9,209 bases of DNA from JBHPCZ01 sp042573625 (GCA_042573625.1 JBHPCZ010000130.1:1-9209); one strand, 5' to 3'; positions 1 through 5,704 are shown, numbered from the stretch's first letter. A program made the numbers and translations. Notes: generated by a model from the sequence alone, not told the origin.

Positions 1-1
1 C

Positions 2-445
2 TATTTTTCCAAGGCCGTACAAATCAAACCGGACGATGCGGAAGCGCACAATAACCTGGGCAGCACCCTGGTGCTTCAGGGAAGATTCAAGGAGGCGGTT
101 GAATATCTTTTAAAGGCGCTGCGGATCAAGCCTGATTATGCCGGGGTGCACAACAACTTGGGTGTTGCGCTGAAAAAACAGGGAAGGCTCAAAGAGGCTG
201 TCGCCTATTTTTCCAAGGCCGTACAAATCAAACCGGATTATGCGGAGGCGTACAACAACCTGGGAAATGTTCTGGCAATCCAGGGAAGACGTGCAGAGGC
301 AATTGAGCATTTTTCCGAGGCTTTACGGATCAAGCCGGATTATGCGACGGCGCATTACAACTTGGGAATTACATTAAAACTTCAGGGGAAAATAAAAGAA
401 GCCAATATCCATCTTTTACGTGCCCAACAACTCACAAATCAGTAG
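2..445 (+). CDS. TPR-repeat protein, C-terminal part (5' end outside window)
   Basis: The reading frame is open from the first bases and ends at TAG 443-445, so only the last ~147 codons are present. A GTG at 71 is an in-frame valine, not a likely start, because repeat sequence continues upstream of it. The protein is about four consecutive 34-residue tetratricopeptide repeats of the form AExYNNLGxxLxxQGRxxEAxxxFxxALxIKPDYA, ending with a short capping helix (NIHLLRAQQLTNQ). TPR arrays form right-handed superhelices used for protein-protein contacts. In this type of protein they often follow a glycosyltransferase or other catalytic domain, but nothing here shows what lies upstream. Bases 1-33 recur exactly at 205-237, two repeat units (204 bp) away, so the array has duplicated recently at DNA level. 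No signal peptide or membrane segment is visible in the part present. The partner and function are unknown. Confidence 0.9.
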   Translation, partial: YFSKAVQIKPDDAEAHNNLGSTLVLQGRFKEAVEYLLKALRIKPDYAGVHNNLGVALKKQGRLKEAVAYFSKAVQIKPDYAEAYNNLGNVLAIQGRRAEAIEHFSEALRIKPDYATAHYNLGITLKLQGKIKEANIHLLRAQQLTNQ

Positions 446-481
446 TATATTAAGGTTCTTTTCCAATTTAGTTGGAGAAGA

Positions 482-522
482 GGGTTCGAGGATTGAAGAG
501 TCCCCTGCAGCAAGCTGCGGGG
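482..522 (+). repeat. Octamer repeat units followed by a GC-rich hairpin
   Basis: Two 8-base units, GGGTTCGA (482-489) and GGATTGAA (490-497), precede a hairpin at 502-522. The left arm CCCC-T-GCAGC pairs with GCTGC-GGGG around an AA loop, with one bulged T. The octamers resemble the units GGTTCAA and GGGGTCAA at 540-554 and the reverse-complemented units at 847-870, so this is probably the outer part of the same repeat element. Confidence 0.5.
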
Positions 523-552
523 TTAGCGAGCGCTGTTTCGGTTCAAGGGGTC

Positions 553-584
553 AAGGGCTTGCGGCGAGCTCAGCCGAGCGGTTC
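553..584 (+). repeat. Inverted repeat, left arm (32 bp, perfect)
   Basis: These 32 bases are the exact reverse complement of 817-848. Outside the core the similarity continues imperfectly: 540-552 here pairs with 857-870, with an 8-base unit missing from this side. The core contains a GAGCTC palindrome flanked by CGGC/GCCG. The arm overlaps the 3' end of the four-helix-bundle remnant on the minus strand, so the arms lie at the edges of that gene and delimit a small element. Confidence 0.85.
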
Positions 585-809
585 AAGCGTTTATTCTCCA
601 ACGATTTAGCACTTTGAGCATCCTTTCAGCTTCCCCTGTATCATCCTTGAGAACAGTTAATTTTTCTTTATTTACATAATTTAAATCGCCCGAAAGCAGG
701 AGCTGGGTCTCCAATTCGCAAATAGAACCATAGGCAATATATAATGACCTCAAGTCGTCTGCAGCTGTCTTCCCTGCCATACTTTTAACGTTTTATAATT
801 TTTAAGCAT
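583..809 (-). pseudogene. Four-helix-bundle protein remnant (S23/IVP-like, TIGR02436-type)
   Basis: Intact members are about 115-125 residues and form four-helix bundles. They are related to proteins encoded in 23S rRNA intervening sequences and to the DGR accessory protein Avd. Here ATG at 809 opens with MLKNYKTLKVWQ, the usual family N-terminus. The frame then changes and resumes as GKTAADDLRSLYIAYGS followed by ICELETQLLLSGDLNYV, which is the second half of the family. The central ~40-45 residues normally found between these blocks are missing, so about 130 bp were deleted and the frame shifted. Near the 3' end the frame changes again: the expected KSLENKRLN is readable only in another frame after LKVL, while the resumed frame ends at a stop at 583-585. 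An ATG at 780 would give a 65-residue product, but that lacks the first two helices. Perfect 32-bp inverted repeats flank or overlap the gene. Family assignment is from remembered motifs; the damage is read directly. Confidence 0.8.
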
Positions 810-816
810 TTCTCTC

Positions 817-870
817 GAACCGCTCGGCTGAGCTCGCCGCAAGCCCTTGGATCCTCGACCCCTTGAATCC
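817..870 (-). repeat. Inverted repeat, right arm, with octamer array
   Basis: Bases 817-848 are the perfect reverse complement of 553-584. Three tandem 8-base units overlap and follow it: TTGGATCC (847-854), TCGACCCC (855-862) and TTGAATCC (863-870), consensus TYGRNYCC. The left arm carries similar units in the opposite orientation but one fewer, which accounts for the 8-base length difference between the arms. The arm sits immediately upstream of the ATG of the four-helix-bundle remnant. Confidence 0.8.
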
Positions 871-918
871 TTTCAAAATCATCAACTCTTTTGGAGATGA
901 TTCTATATTAATAAGGTG

Positions 919-947
919 TTGAAAAAAAACGGCGATTACATTATAAA
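919..947 (+). promoter_or_regulatory. Sigma-70-type promoter for the PilZ gene
   Basis: TTGAAA (919-924) and TATAAA (942-947) are separated by 17 bases, each matching the consensus at 5 of 6 positions. The expected start point near 954 would leave a leader of about 32 bases before the ATG at 986. The preceding DNA is a degenerate element, so the PilZ gene probably has its own transcript. Confidence 0.6.
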
Positions 948-985
948 GGCAGATTTCAATCAATTATTAGCAAATGGAGTTCTAT

Positions 986-1549
986 ATGACTGAAATAAAG
1001 GAAGTTTCCATAAACAGCGACAACGTGGCCATTATCAAATGCCCCGAATGCGACACGTCCAAAACTGTGGATATGTCCAAATATATCGCCATTGATGATG
1101 TCATCCGCTTTACAGCCAGATGCAAATGCGGGCATTCATACAAGGCCGTTCTGGACAAAAGGAACAAATTAAGAAAAAAGACGAATCTTTCCGGAGCTTA
1201 CACTAATCTGAGTCCTGGAAAAGAGGGGCAAAAGGGACAAATAACCGTATTGGATGTATCTCGTTCCGGTTTAAAAACAAAAGTAAGTCAAATGCGGTTA
1301 AAAATAAAAGATCATGACTTTTCTGGTAGGACAGCCGGGAAAGCTACCTTTGCCCATAAAATACAAGCTTCATCTGATGATTTAAATATGGGTGACATAC
1401 TTTTGGTAGAGTTTCAACTGGACAATCCAAAAAGATCGATGGTCAAAAAAGAAGTGATTATACGGTGGATAGACATGCCCTATATCGGTGTCGAATTTAC
1501 TACCATACCTAAGTTTGATGCTGAGCTTGGATACTATATGATGAGTTAA
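986..1549 (+). CDS. PilZ domain protein with N-terminal zinc-ribbon-like motif
   Basis: This is a 187-residue soluble protein. The start is set at ATG 986 because GGAG at 976-979 lies six bases upstream. The ATG at 974 overlaps that ribosome site and would add only MEFY. The N-terminal module has paired cysteines, CPEC at about residues 19-22 and CKC at about 46-48, a CxxC...CxC pattern expected to bind zinc. The PilZ part follows: RNKLR (about 59-63) fits the RxxxR motif and DVSRSG (about 90-95) fits [D/N]xSxxG, the two segments that hold c-di-GMP in PilZ domains. The remainder is beta-rich, ending in VIIRWIDMPYIGVEF, a usual PilZ C-terminal strand. The inferred role is a cytoplasmic c-di-GMP effector or adaptor; its target is unknown. 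It has its own promoter at 919-947 and converges with the ykgJ-type gene. Both ligand motifs look intact. Confidence 0.85.
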   Translation: MTEIKEVSINSDNVAIIKCPECDTSKTVDMSKYIAIDDVIRFTARCKCGHSYKAVLDKRNKLRKKTNLSGAYTNLSPGKEGQKGQITVLDVSRSGLKTKVSQMRLKIKDHDFSGRTAGKATFAHKIQASSDDLNMGDILLVEFQLDNPKRSMVKKEVIIRWIDMPYIGVEFTTIPKFDAELGYYMMS

Positions 1550-1621
1550 GCATGGTTTGAACCTTCCCTTTTTATCAAATAGCAACAAGCCGAACAGAAG
1601 AAAGCGGTCAGAAAGTTGCTT

Positions 1622-2008
1622 CTATCTTTTACCTAATTCCTTGGTTACACATTCCATCACGTCGCTGTCAGGGACATCAATACGAATCCCGGGGCATGAC
1701 GCGGCCATAATCTGCCAGTTGTTCACATCGATCAAAACACTTTCTATGAAGGGCCATGCGCTGCACATGCGAGGTTTCACCGGATGAATCGTGCACGCCT
1801 CGTCCCAGAAAATACAGTACCCGTTATCGCCCTGGGCCAGAATCGGTCTCTCGCCTGACATCTGGCATTTCTCATCAATAAAGCGGTCAACATCCGAATT
1901 GATATAACCGGCGATGGCTTTAATCTCCTGATGAGTGACAAATGTACCGCCGTAGCCCTTGCAGCAGTCCCCGCATCTTGTGCAACTGAAAATATCCGAA
2001 GGCTTCAT
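1622..2008 (-). CDS. YkgJ-family cysteine-cluster protein
   Basis: This is a 128-residue protein with ten cysteines. The N-terminus has the family signature C9-x2-C12-G-D-C15-C16, followed by C48, C65, C72, C82 (in KPRMCSAWPF), C105 and C120. The YkgJ/CxxCxxCC family (COG0727) is thought to bind zinc or an Fe-S cluster. Its biochemical role is unsettled; some relatives are annotated as Fe-S oxidoreductases. The start ATG at 2008 has AGG about nine bases upstream, and the cysteine signature begins almost immediately after it, so there is no room for a signal peptide. The gene follows recR by 36 bp on the same strand and is probably the last gene of the dnaX-ybaB-recR transcript. It converges with the PilZ gene across a 72-bp gap that holds only a weak inverted repeat (AGCAAC 1581-1586 / GTTGCT 1615-1620). 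Confidence 0.88.
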   Translation of the reverse strand: MKPSDIFSCTRCGDCCKGYGGTFVTHQEIKAIAGYINSDVDRFIDEKCQMSGERPILAQGDNGYCIFWDEACTIHPVKPRMCSAWPFIESVLIDVNNWQIMAASCPGIRIDVPDSDVMECVTKELGKR

Positions 2009-2044
2009 GATTTCATACCTGAATCTAACACGCGTCGGAGGCTT

Positions 2045-2644
2045 TCATATGTCATGCCGGGTCTCCATGGCTCTCTTCAGCGTAACCTGATCCACATATT
2101 TCAGGTCGCCGCCGATCGGCACGCCCGACGCGATGCGGGTCACTTTTATCGGATAGCCGCTCAGTTTTTCCGCAAGGTACGAAGCGGTTGCCTCACCTTC
2201 CAGGTTTGTGCTTGTGGCCAGCACAACCTCCTTGACGTTACCTTCCGTGATCCTTGATATCAGCTCTTTGATACGGATATGATCCGGACCGACACCATTC
2301 ATGGGAGAAAGTGCGCCCTGAAGAATGTGATACAATCCCGTAAAAGAACCGGACTTTTCGATGGCCACCATGTCCGCGGGCTGTTCCACCACGCATAAGA
2401 CGGACGGATCTCTTGCCGGGTCCCGGCAAATTTTGCACTGTTCGCTGTCACTGAGTGCAAAACACATGGTGCATAGCCTAACCTTCTCCTTGATCTCCAT
2501 TATGCTTTGAGAAAGCTGTTCCGCCTCCCTCCGCGGCGCGCGGAGTACATGCATCGCAAGGCGCTCGGCGGTTTTCTTGCCGATCCCCGGAAGTCGAGAA
2601 AAGCTTTTTATCAATCTTAGCATCGACGATGGGTAGTAGCTCAT
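2045..2644 (-). CDS. recR: Recombination mediator protein RecR
   Basis: RecR acts with RecO (and RecF) to load RecA onto SSB-coated single-stranded DNA at gaps during recombinational repair. The 199-residue length is normal for the family. In order there is a helix-hairpin-helix with LPGIGKKTAERLA (about 18-30), a zinc finger of C58-x2-C61 and C70-x2-C73, and a Toprim domain starting at LCVVEQP (about 83-89) and including TNLEGEATASYL (about 146-157). The C-terminal segment is GVPIGGDLKYVDQVTL (about 174-189), the Walker-B-like and terminal region typical of RecR. All key features appear intact. The start ATG at 2644 lies one base after the ybaB stop, so translation is probably coupled to ybaB. 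The ribosome site in front of it is weak, which also suggests coupling. The identification is firm. Confidence 0.97.
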   Translation of the reverse strand: MSYYPSSMLRLIKSFSRLPGIGKKTAERLAMHVLRAPRREAEQLSQSIMEIKEKVRLCTMCFALSDSEQCKICRDPARDPSVLCVVEQPADMVAIEKSGSFTGLYHILQGALSPMNGVGPDHIRIKELISRITEGNVKEVVLATSTNLEGEATASYLAEKLSGYPIKVTRIASGVPIGGDLKYVDQVTLKRAMETRHDI

Positions 2645-2645
2645 A

Positions 2646-2957
2646 TTATGTCAATCCCGGTATGTTCATCCCACCGGTCAGCTTGCTCATTTCATCTGAA
2701 ACCATCTCCTGGGATTTCACAATAGCGTCATTCACCGCCGCAAGGATCAGGTCCTGCAACATTTCCACATCATCCGGATCGATGACTTCTTTTTCTATTT
2801 CAATAGACACGACCTGCTGCCGGCCGTTTGTCACGACTTTAACCATACCCCCGCCGGAGGTCGTTTCAACCGTCTTTTCAGCCATCTCTTCCTGAAGCCG
2901 CAGCATCTTGGCCTGAAGCTTCTGTGCCTGCTTCATCATATTCCCCATACCCTTCAT
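2646..2957 (-). CDS. ybaB: YbaB/EbfC family nucleoid-associated protein
   Basis: This is a 103-residue DNA-binding protein of the YbaB/EbfC family. These dimeric 'tweezer' proteins coat DNA and affect nucleoid organisation and expression. The N-terminal helix MKGMGNMMKQAQKLQAKM is characteristic, and the protein continues with LQEEMAEKTVETTSGGGMVKV and ends MNIPGLT, both usual for the family. The start is ATG 2957, preceded by AGGAGG at about 2966-2971, an ideal ribosome site. A GTG at 2966 in the same frame falls inside that site and is rejected as start. The gene precedes recR with one base between stop and start and follows dnaX, the classic dnaX-ybaB-recR arrangement. The upstream 297 bp are filled by a nested palindromic element, so it is unclear whether dnaX and ybaB are cotranscribed here. 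Confidence 0.96.
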   Translation of the reverse strand: MKGMGNMMKQAQKLQAKMLRLQEEMAEKTVETTSGGGMVKVVTNGRQQVVSIEIEKEVIDPDDVEMLQDLILAAVNDAIVKSQEMVSDEMSKLTGGMNIPGLT

Positions 2958-2980
2958 TAAAAACACCTCCTACGCTTGTT

Positions 2981-3249
2981 TAGAACTGGTTTCAAAACCT
3001 ATTATAACCTATCTCAAAAACAATCTAAGTGCCCATGGCGGTGTTGCGAAACGGTTCAAAATGCTCACATACTACGTGTATGCTCCGCTTTTTCGACTGT
3101 TTCGCGCCTTGCCCTGAACCCTAATCTTATTTCTGAGATAGGTTCTAGTGAAGCCTTTTGACAATTTTGCTCAAAAGTTCTTAGCGAAGCAAGCTTGAAC
3201 TTATCAAAATTTTCAAACCAGCGAACGGGAGGTTTTGAAACTGCTTCTA
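2981..3249. repeat. Nested palindromic element between dnaX and ybaB
   Basis: The outermost arms, 2981-2999 and 3231-3249, are inverted repeats matching at 16 of 19 positions, with an exact 12-base core (GTTTCAAAACCT 2989-3000 against AGGTTTTGAAAC 3230-3241). Inside them AACCTATCTC (3006-3015) pairs exactly with GAGATAGGTT (3135-3144). Further inside, GCGAAAC (3046-3052) pairs with GTTTCGC (3099-3105), around a near-palindromic centre CATACTACGTGTATG. A separate imperfect hairpin lies at about 3156-3222. The element nearly fills the spacer and ends 5 bp from the dnaX stop. It has no coding content and resembles a MITE or other palindromic interspersed repeat. Confidence 0.7.
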
Positions 3250-3254
3250 TCGTT

Positions 3255-4877
3255 CTACAAAATCTTAACGTCTACAATCTTGCCGTTGAAAATTTCAACA
3301 GCATCCGCAACCAGAGGGTGGTTTAACGCCTCTTGTTTTGAACGGCCCGCCCTGGTTTTTTTATGCCTGCTTTTATCATCCTCGATGGTCTTTGTTTTAA
3401 TAACCAGTTCCATCTTTTTCCCGAAAAATTCATTGCACACTTTCTCTATGATATTCACACTCTCGCTGCGCCTGACGATATTAATATTGAATCCGTTGCC
3501 GTTGACTTCGATCTCAATGCTTTGATCGGTGAGCTTTGTCAAGGTGGCGTTTTTCAGATTTGCCGCAAGCGAAGGGTGCTTTTCTGAAATAATTGAAAAA
3601 AGGTTTCCCCAGACCCGGTCAGGATCCTTGCCATGCTCAGGAGGGGGTTGGCAAAACGGCTTTACAGTTTCCGCTGTGCCGGTCGATTTGACCGTCCTTT
3701 TTTCAGTGTCCGCATAGCTTTCGGGCGTTTCAGAAATATTTTTCCGCAAATCATCCAGTTTTTCGATGAGTTCGTCAATGGGCAGCGCCGGCTTTACCTG
3801 AAACAACCGGATAAAGATCATCTCCAGTGCCAGCTTCGGCTGGGATGAAAACCGCATGGCCGATTCCTCTTTGAACAGAATATCAAATACCTGGGTCAAA
3901 TAGGCCGGAGAGACTTCCTTTACCTGATCATGTATCTGGTCTATCTCATGCCCGGGAACATCCACCAGTTTGCTGTCCCGGGCCACCATTTTAAGGACCA
4001 GAAGATTTCTGAAGTGTTCCACAAGCTCCGAATACAGTTTCTTCATATCATGGCCATGATCGTAAATCTCATCCAGAATGTCGAGAAGCGCGTGTATATC
4101 TTCACGGATGACGGCTCCTGAAATGTCAAACAGAATTTTCCTGTCGATGACACCCAGCATGTCGATGACATGCTCATGGGTAATCTTCCCCCCTGCAGAA
4201 GACGTTACCTGATCCAGAAGGCTCTGGGCATCTCTCATACTGCCCCCTGCTTCTCGCGCGATTAAGCCCAGGCTCTCAATGGCGATATCGATCCCCTCTT
4301 TCGCGCAGATGCCTTCCATATGTTTTGATATCGATTCAGCGTCGATACGTCTAAAATCGTGCCGCTGACATCGAGAAAGAATTGTAATCGGAATCTTGTG
4401 GGGTTCAGTGGTGGCAAAAATAAACATGACATGGGACGGAGGCTCTTCAAGCGTTTTCAATAGTGCGTTAAATGCGGCGATGCTGAGCATGTGGACTTCA
4501 TCAATGATATATATCTTGTAGCGGCTGTGTGCCGGCATATATTTTACGTTTTCACGCAAATCCCTGATCTGGTCTACGCTGTTATTCGAGGCACCGTCAA
4601 TCTCGAAAACATCCACCGCGCTGCCTGAAGTGATCTCTCTACAGGATCTGCAATCATTGCAAGGTGTTCGGGTGGGACCATTTTTACAATTCATGGCCTT
4701 TGCCAGTATGCGGGCGACGGTTGTCTTCCCGGTTCCCCTGGGCCCTGACAACAGAATTGCATGGGCCACACGACCTGCTGAAATTGCATTGGATAGCGTC
4801 TGGGTAACATGGTCCTGTTTAATGACCTGATCAAAAGTCTGGGGACGGTATTTACGTGCAAGGACAAGGTAAGACAT
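3255..4877 (-). CDS. dnaX: DNA polymerase III subunit gamma/tau
   Basis: DnaX is the AAA+ ATPase of the clamp loader that places the beta clamp on primed DNA; its tau form links polymerase cores and the DnaB helicase. The protein has 540 residues. The N-terminus SYLVLARKYRPQTFDQV is diagnostic. Then come Walker A GPRGTGKT (45-52), a zinc module with cysteines 64, 73, 76 and 79, Walker B IIDEVHML (124-131), sensor 1 FATTEPHKIP (154-163) and the SRC arginine-finger motif (168-170). Domain III and a charged linker (about 390-430) follow, then a tau-type C-terminal domain ending in lysine-rich sequence and VDAVEIFNGKIVDVKIL. The ATG at 4877 precedes the conserved N-terminus directly. The upstream ribosome site is weak (GGA in CGGAATTCTCTCT). 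A terminator-like hairpin at 4996-5040 separates it from the tRNA genes, so it probably has its own promoter in 4878-4995. I found no clear slippery-site/stop combination for a gamma form. Confidence 0.97.
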   Translation of the reverse strand: MSYLVLARKYRPQTFDQVIKQDHVTQTLSNAISAGRVAHAILLSGPRGTGKTTVARILAKAMNCKNGPTRTPCNDCRSCREITSGSAVDVFEIDGASNNSVDQIRDLRENVKYMPAHSRYKIYIIDEVHMLSIAAFNALLKTLEEPPSHVMFIFATTEPHKIPITILSRCQRHDFRRIDAESISKHMEGICAKEGIDIAIESLGLIAREAGGSMRDAQSLLDQVTSSAGGKITHEHVIDMLGVIDRKILFDISGAVIREDIHALLDILDEIYDHGHDMKKLYSELVEHFRNLLVLKMVARDSKLVDVPGHEIDQIHDQVKEVSPAYLTQVFDILFKEESAMRFSSQPKLALEMIFIRLFQVKPALPIDELIEKLDDLRKNISETPESYADTEKRTVKSTGTAETVKPFCQPPPEHGKDPDRVWGNLFSIISEKHPSLAANLKNATLTKLTDQSIEIEVNGNGFNINIVRRSESVNIIEKVCNEFFGKKMELVIKTKTIEDDKSRHKKTRAGRSKQEALNHPLVADAVEIFNGKIVDVKIL

Positions 4878-4995
4878 AGAGAGAATTCCGTTTCAGAGCG
4901 GATGAGAGGGTGATATGTAATGCTTAATAAACTCAAACTCTCGCCCGCTCTCCCGACAAATCGGGATCGCTCGAGCTCGCAGAGATCACAGCGAT

Positions 4996-5040
4996 AAAAA
5001 AGTTTTTGCCTGATTTTTTGAGAGGAAAAATCAGGCAAAA
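4996..5040 (-). terminator. Probable rho-independent terminator (minus strand)
   Basis: A perfect 15-bp stem (5004-5018 with 5026-5040) encloses a 7-base loop. Read on the minus strand it is followed, two bases later, by six T residues (4996-5001). It lies downstream of the tRNA-Ser genes and upstream of dnaX on the same strand, so it probably stops readthrough from the tRNA unit. The ~370-bp distance from the last tRNA is long, so it may instead belong to an undetected transcript or be a plain repeat. Confidence 0.5.
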
Positions 5041-5124
5041 TAATCGTATCTTACAAAGAAGATTTTGTGATGCCCACTTAAGTTAAAAAGCGTATCTTAA
5101 TCAATTATGGCGAATGGTTGCCAT

Positions 5125-5157
5125 TGATCAGAATCCTCCTCTCAAGGATTCTGATCA
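5125..5157. repeat. Perfect 12-bp hairpin
   Basis: TGATCAGAATCC (5125-5136) pairs perfectly with GGATTCTGATCA (5146-5157) around the loop TCCTCTCAA. No T-run follows on either strand, so it is not an obvious terminator. The loop core CCTCTCA is also the minus-strand loop of the neighbouring hairpin 5004-5040. Confidence 0.6.
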
Positions 5158-5185
5158 AAGAAACTCTGTGGCCTCTGTGAGCTCT

Positions 5186-5204
5186 GCCTGCCCTGTTAAA
5201 TCCG
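5186..5204 (+). repeat. Direct repeat copy 1, with TTAAAT dyad
   Basis: This 19-base segment matches 5911-5929 at 18 of 19 positions (GCCTGCCC, then T or A, then GTTAAATCCG). In both copies an ATTTAAC follows closely, giving an imperfect hairpin (CCCTGTTAAAT with ATTTAACTAGGG here). The two copies lie on either side of the tRNA-Ser pair. Confidence 0.6.
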
Positions 5205-5410
5205 AAGGCTATTTAACTAGGGTGAGAAATAAATATAAAACCTTTTCAGAGTCAGTATCAAGCCACCCCTTTTAGAATTGGTTGTTGACTTACGCAAAAC
5301 CGCTGAATTTTCTAAACATATGCTTGGTCTATTTATATCGGGTCATATCATTTTCTTCAAGGCGATATAAATCCCACCAAAAACGAGGTGCAAAACTTGA
5401 TTTTTTTATC

Positions 5411-5504
5411 TGGCGGAGAGAGAGGGATTCGAACCCTCGGTGCCGCTGTTAACAGCACACACGATTTCCAGTCGTGCTCCTTCAGCCAGCTCGGACATCT
5501 CTCC
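5411..5504 (-). tRNA. tRNA-Ser (anticodon GGA)
   Basis: Read on the minus strand, acceptor GGAGAGA (5504-5498) pairs with TCTCTCC, followed by discriminator G and an encoded CCA (5413-5411). The anticodon arm is CACGA-CTGGAAA-TCGTG with anticodon GGA, reading UCC/UCU serine codons. A long variable arm (GTGCTGTTAACAGCGGCAC region) marks a class II tRNA, as required for serine. The T arm is GAGGG-TTCGAAT-CCCTC. The length is 94 bases including CCA. It follows tRNA-Ser(CGA) by 21 bp and presumably shares its transcript. Confidence 0.96.
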
Positions 5505-5525
5505 GATAATATGGGGACGGTTTTG

Positions 5526-5618
5526 TGGCGGAGAGGGTGGGATTCGAACCCACGATCCCGTTTTTGACAGGATACCGCTTTTCGAGAGCGGGGCCTTCAG
5601 CCGCTCGGCCACCTCTCC
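5526..5618 (-). tRNA. tRNA-Ser (anticodon CGA)
   Basis: Read on the minus strand, acceptor GGAGAGG (5618-5612) pairs with CCTCTCC, followed by discriminator G and an encoded CCA (5528-5526). The anticodon arm is CCGCT-CTCGAAA-AGCGG with anticodon CGA, reading UCG. The long variable arm and the T arm GTGGG-TTCGAAT-CCCAC are clear. The length is 93 bases including CCA. It is the first gene of a two-tRNA unit with a promoter at 5705-5732, leaving a leader of about 80 bases to be trimmed. Confidence 0.96.
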
Positions 5619-5704
5619 AGCAACCAATTTCTTAAAAAATTGTCGGTTTAGGTCCCCGCGTTCATGAAATATTGAGACGAAAAAAATCCGTTTCGCGTGG
5701 ATCT

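Larger units (their letters stand above)
4878..5410. other. Gene-free region between dnaX and the tRNA-Ser pair
   Basis: I see no supportable protein gene on either strand in these 533 bases. It holds a small hairpin TCCCGA-CAAA-TCGGGA (4951-4966), a CGAGCTCG palindrome (4972-4979), a perfect 15-bp hairpin at 5004-5040, an ATGGC/GCCAT dyad (5107-5124), a perfect 12-bp hairpin at 5125-5157, a repeat at 5186-5204 that recurs at 5911-5929, and a 10-bp inverted repeat 5331-5340/5363-5372. The dnaX promoter should lie in 4878-4995, but only weak candidates are visible. Confidence 0.6.

Noticed and set aside
71..445. GTG at 71 as the true start of the TPR gene
   Set aside because: The frame is open upstream and encodes the preceding TPR unit without a break.
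974..985. ATG at 974 as the PilZ protein start
   Set aside because: It overlaps the GGAG that best serves as ribosome site for the ATG at 986 and has no site of its own.
3580..3610. T6 run in dnaX as a programmed frameshift site for the gamma form
   Set aside because: The run (minus strand CTTTTTTC) could be slippery, but I found no nearby stop in the shifted frame and no convincing stimulatory hairpin.
4691..5038. A 115-codon minus-strand frame upstream of and overlapping dnaX
   Set aside because: It covers the start of dnaX in another frame and begins within the terminator-like hairpin. It has no recognisable family features.
5406..5627. A 73-codon minus-strand reading frame (MVAGEVAERLKAPLSKSGIL...)
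   Set aside because: It is the translation of the two tRNA-Ser genes, a familiar false protein call. The tRNA folds account for the sequence.
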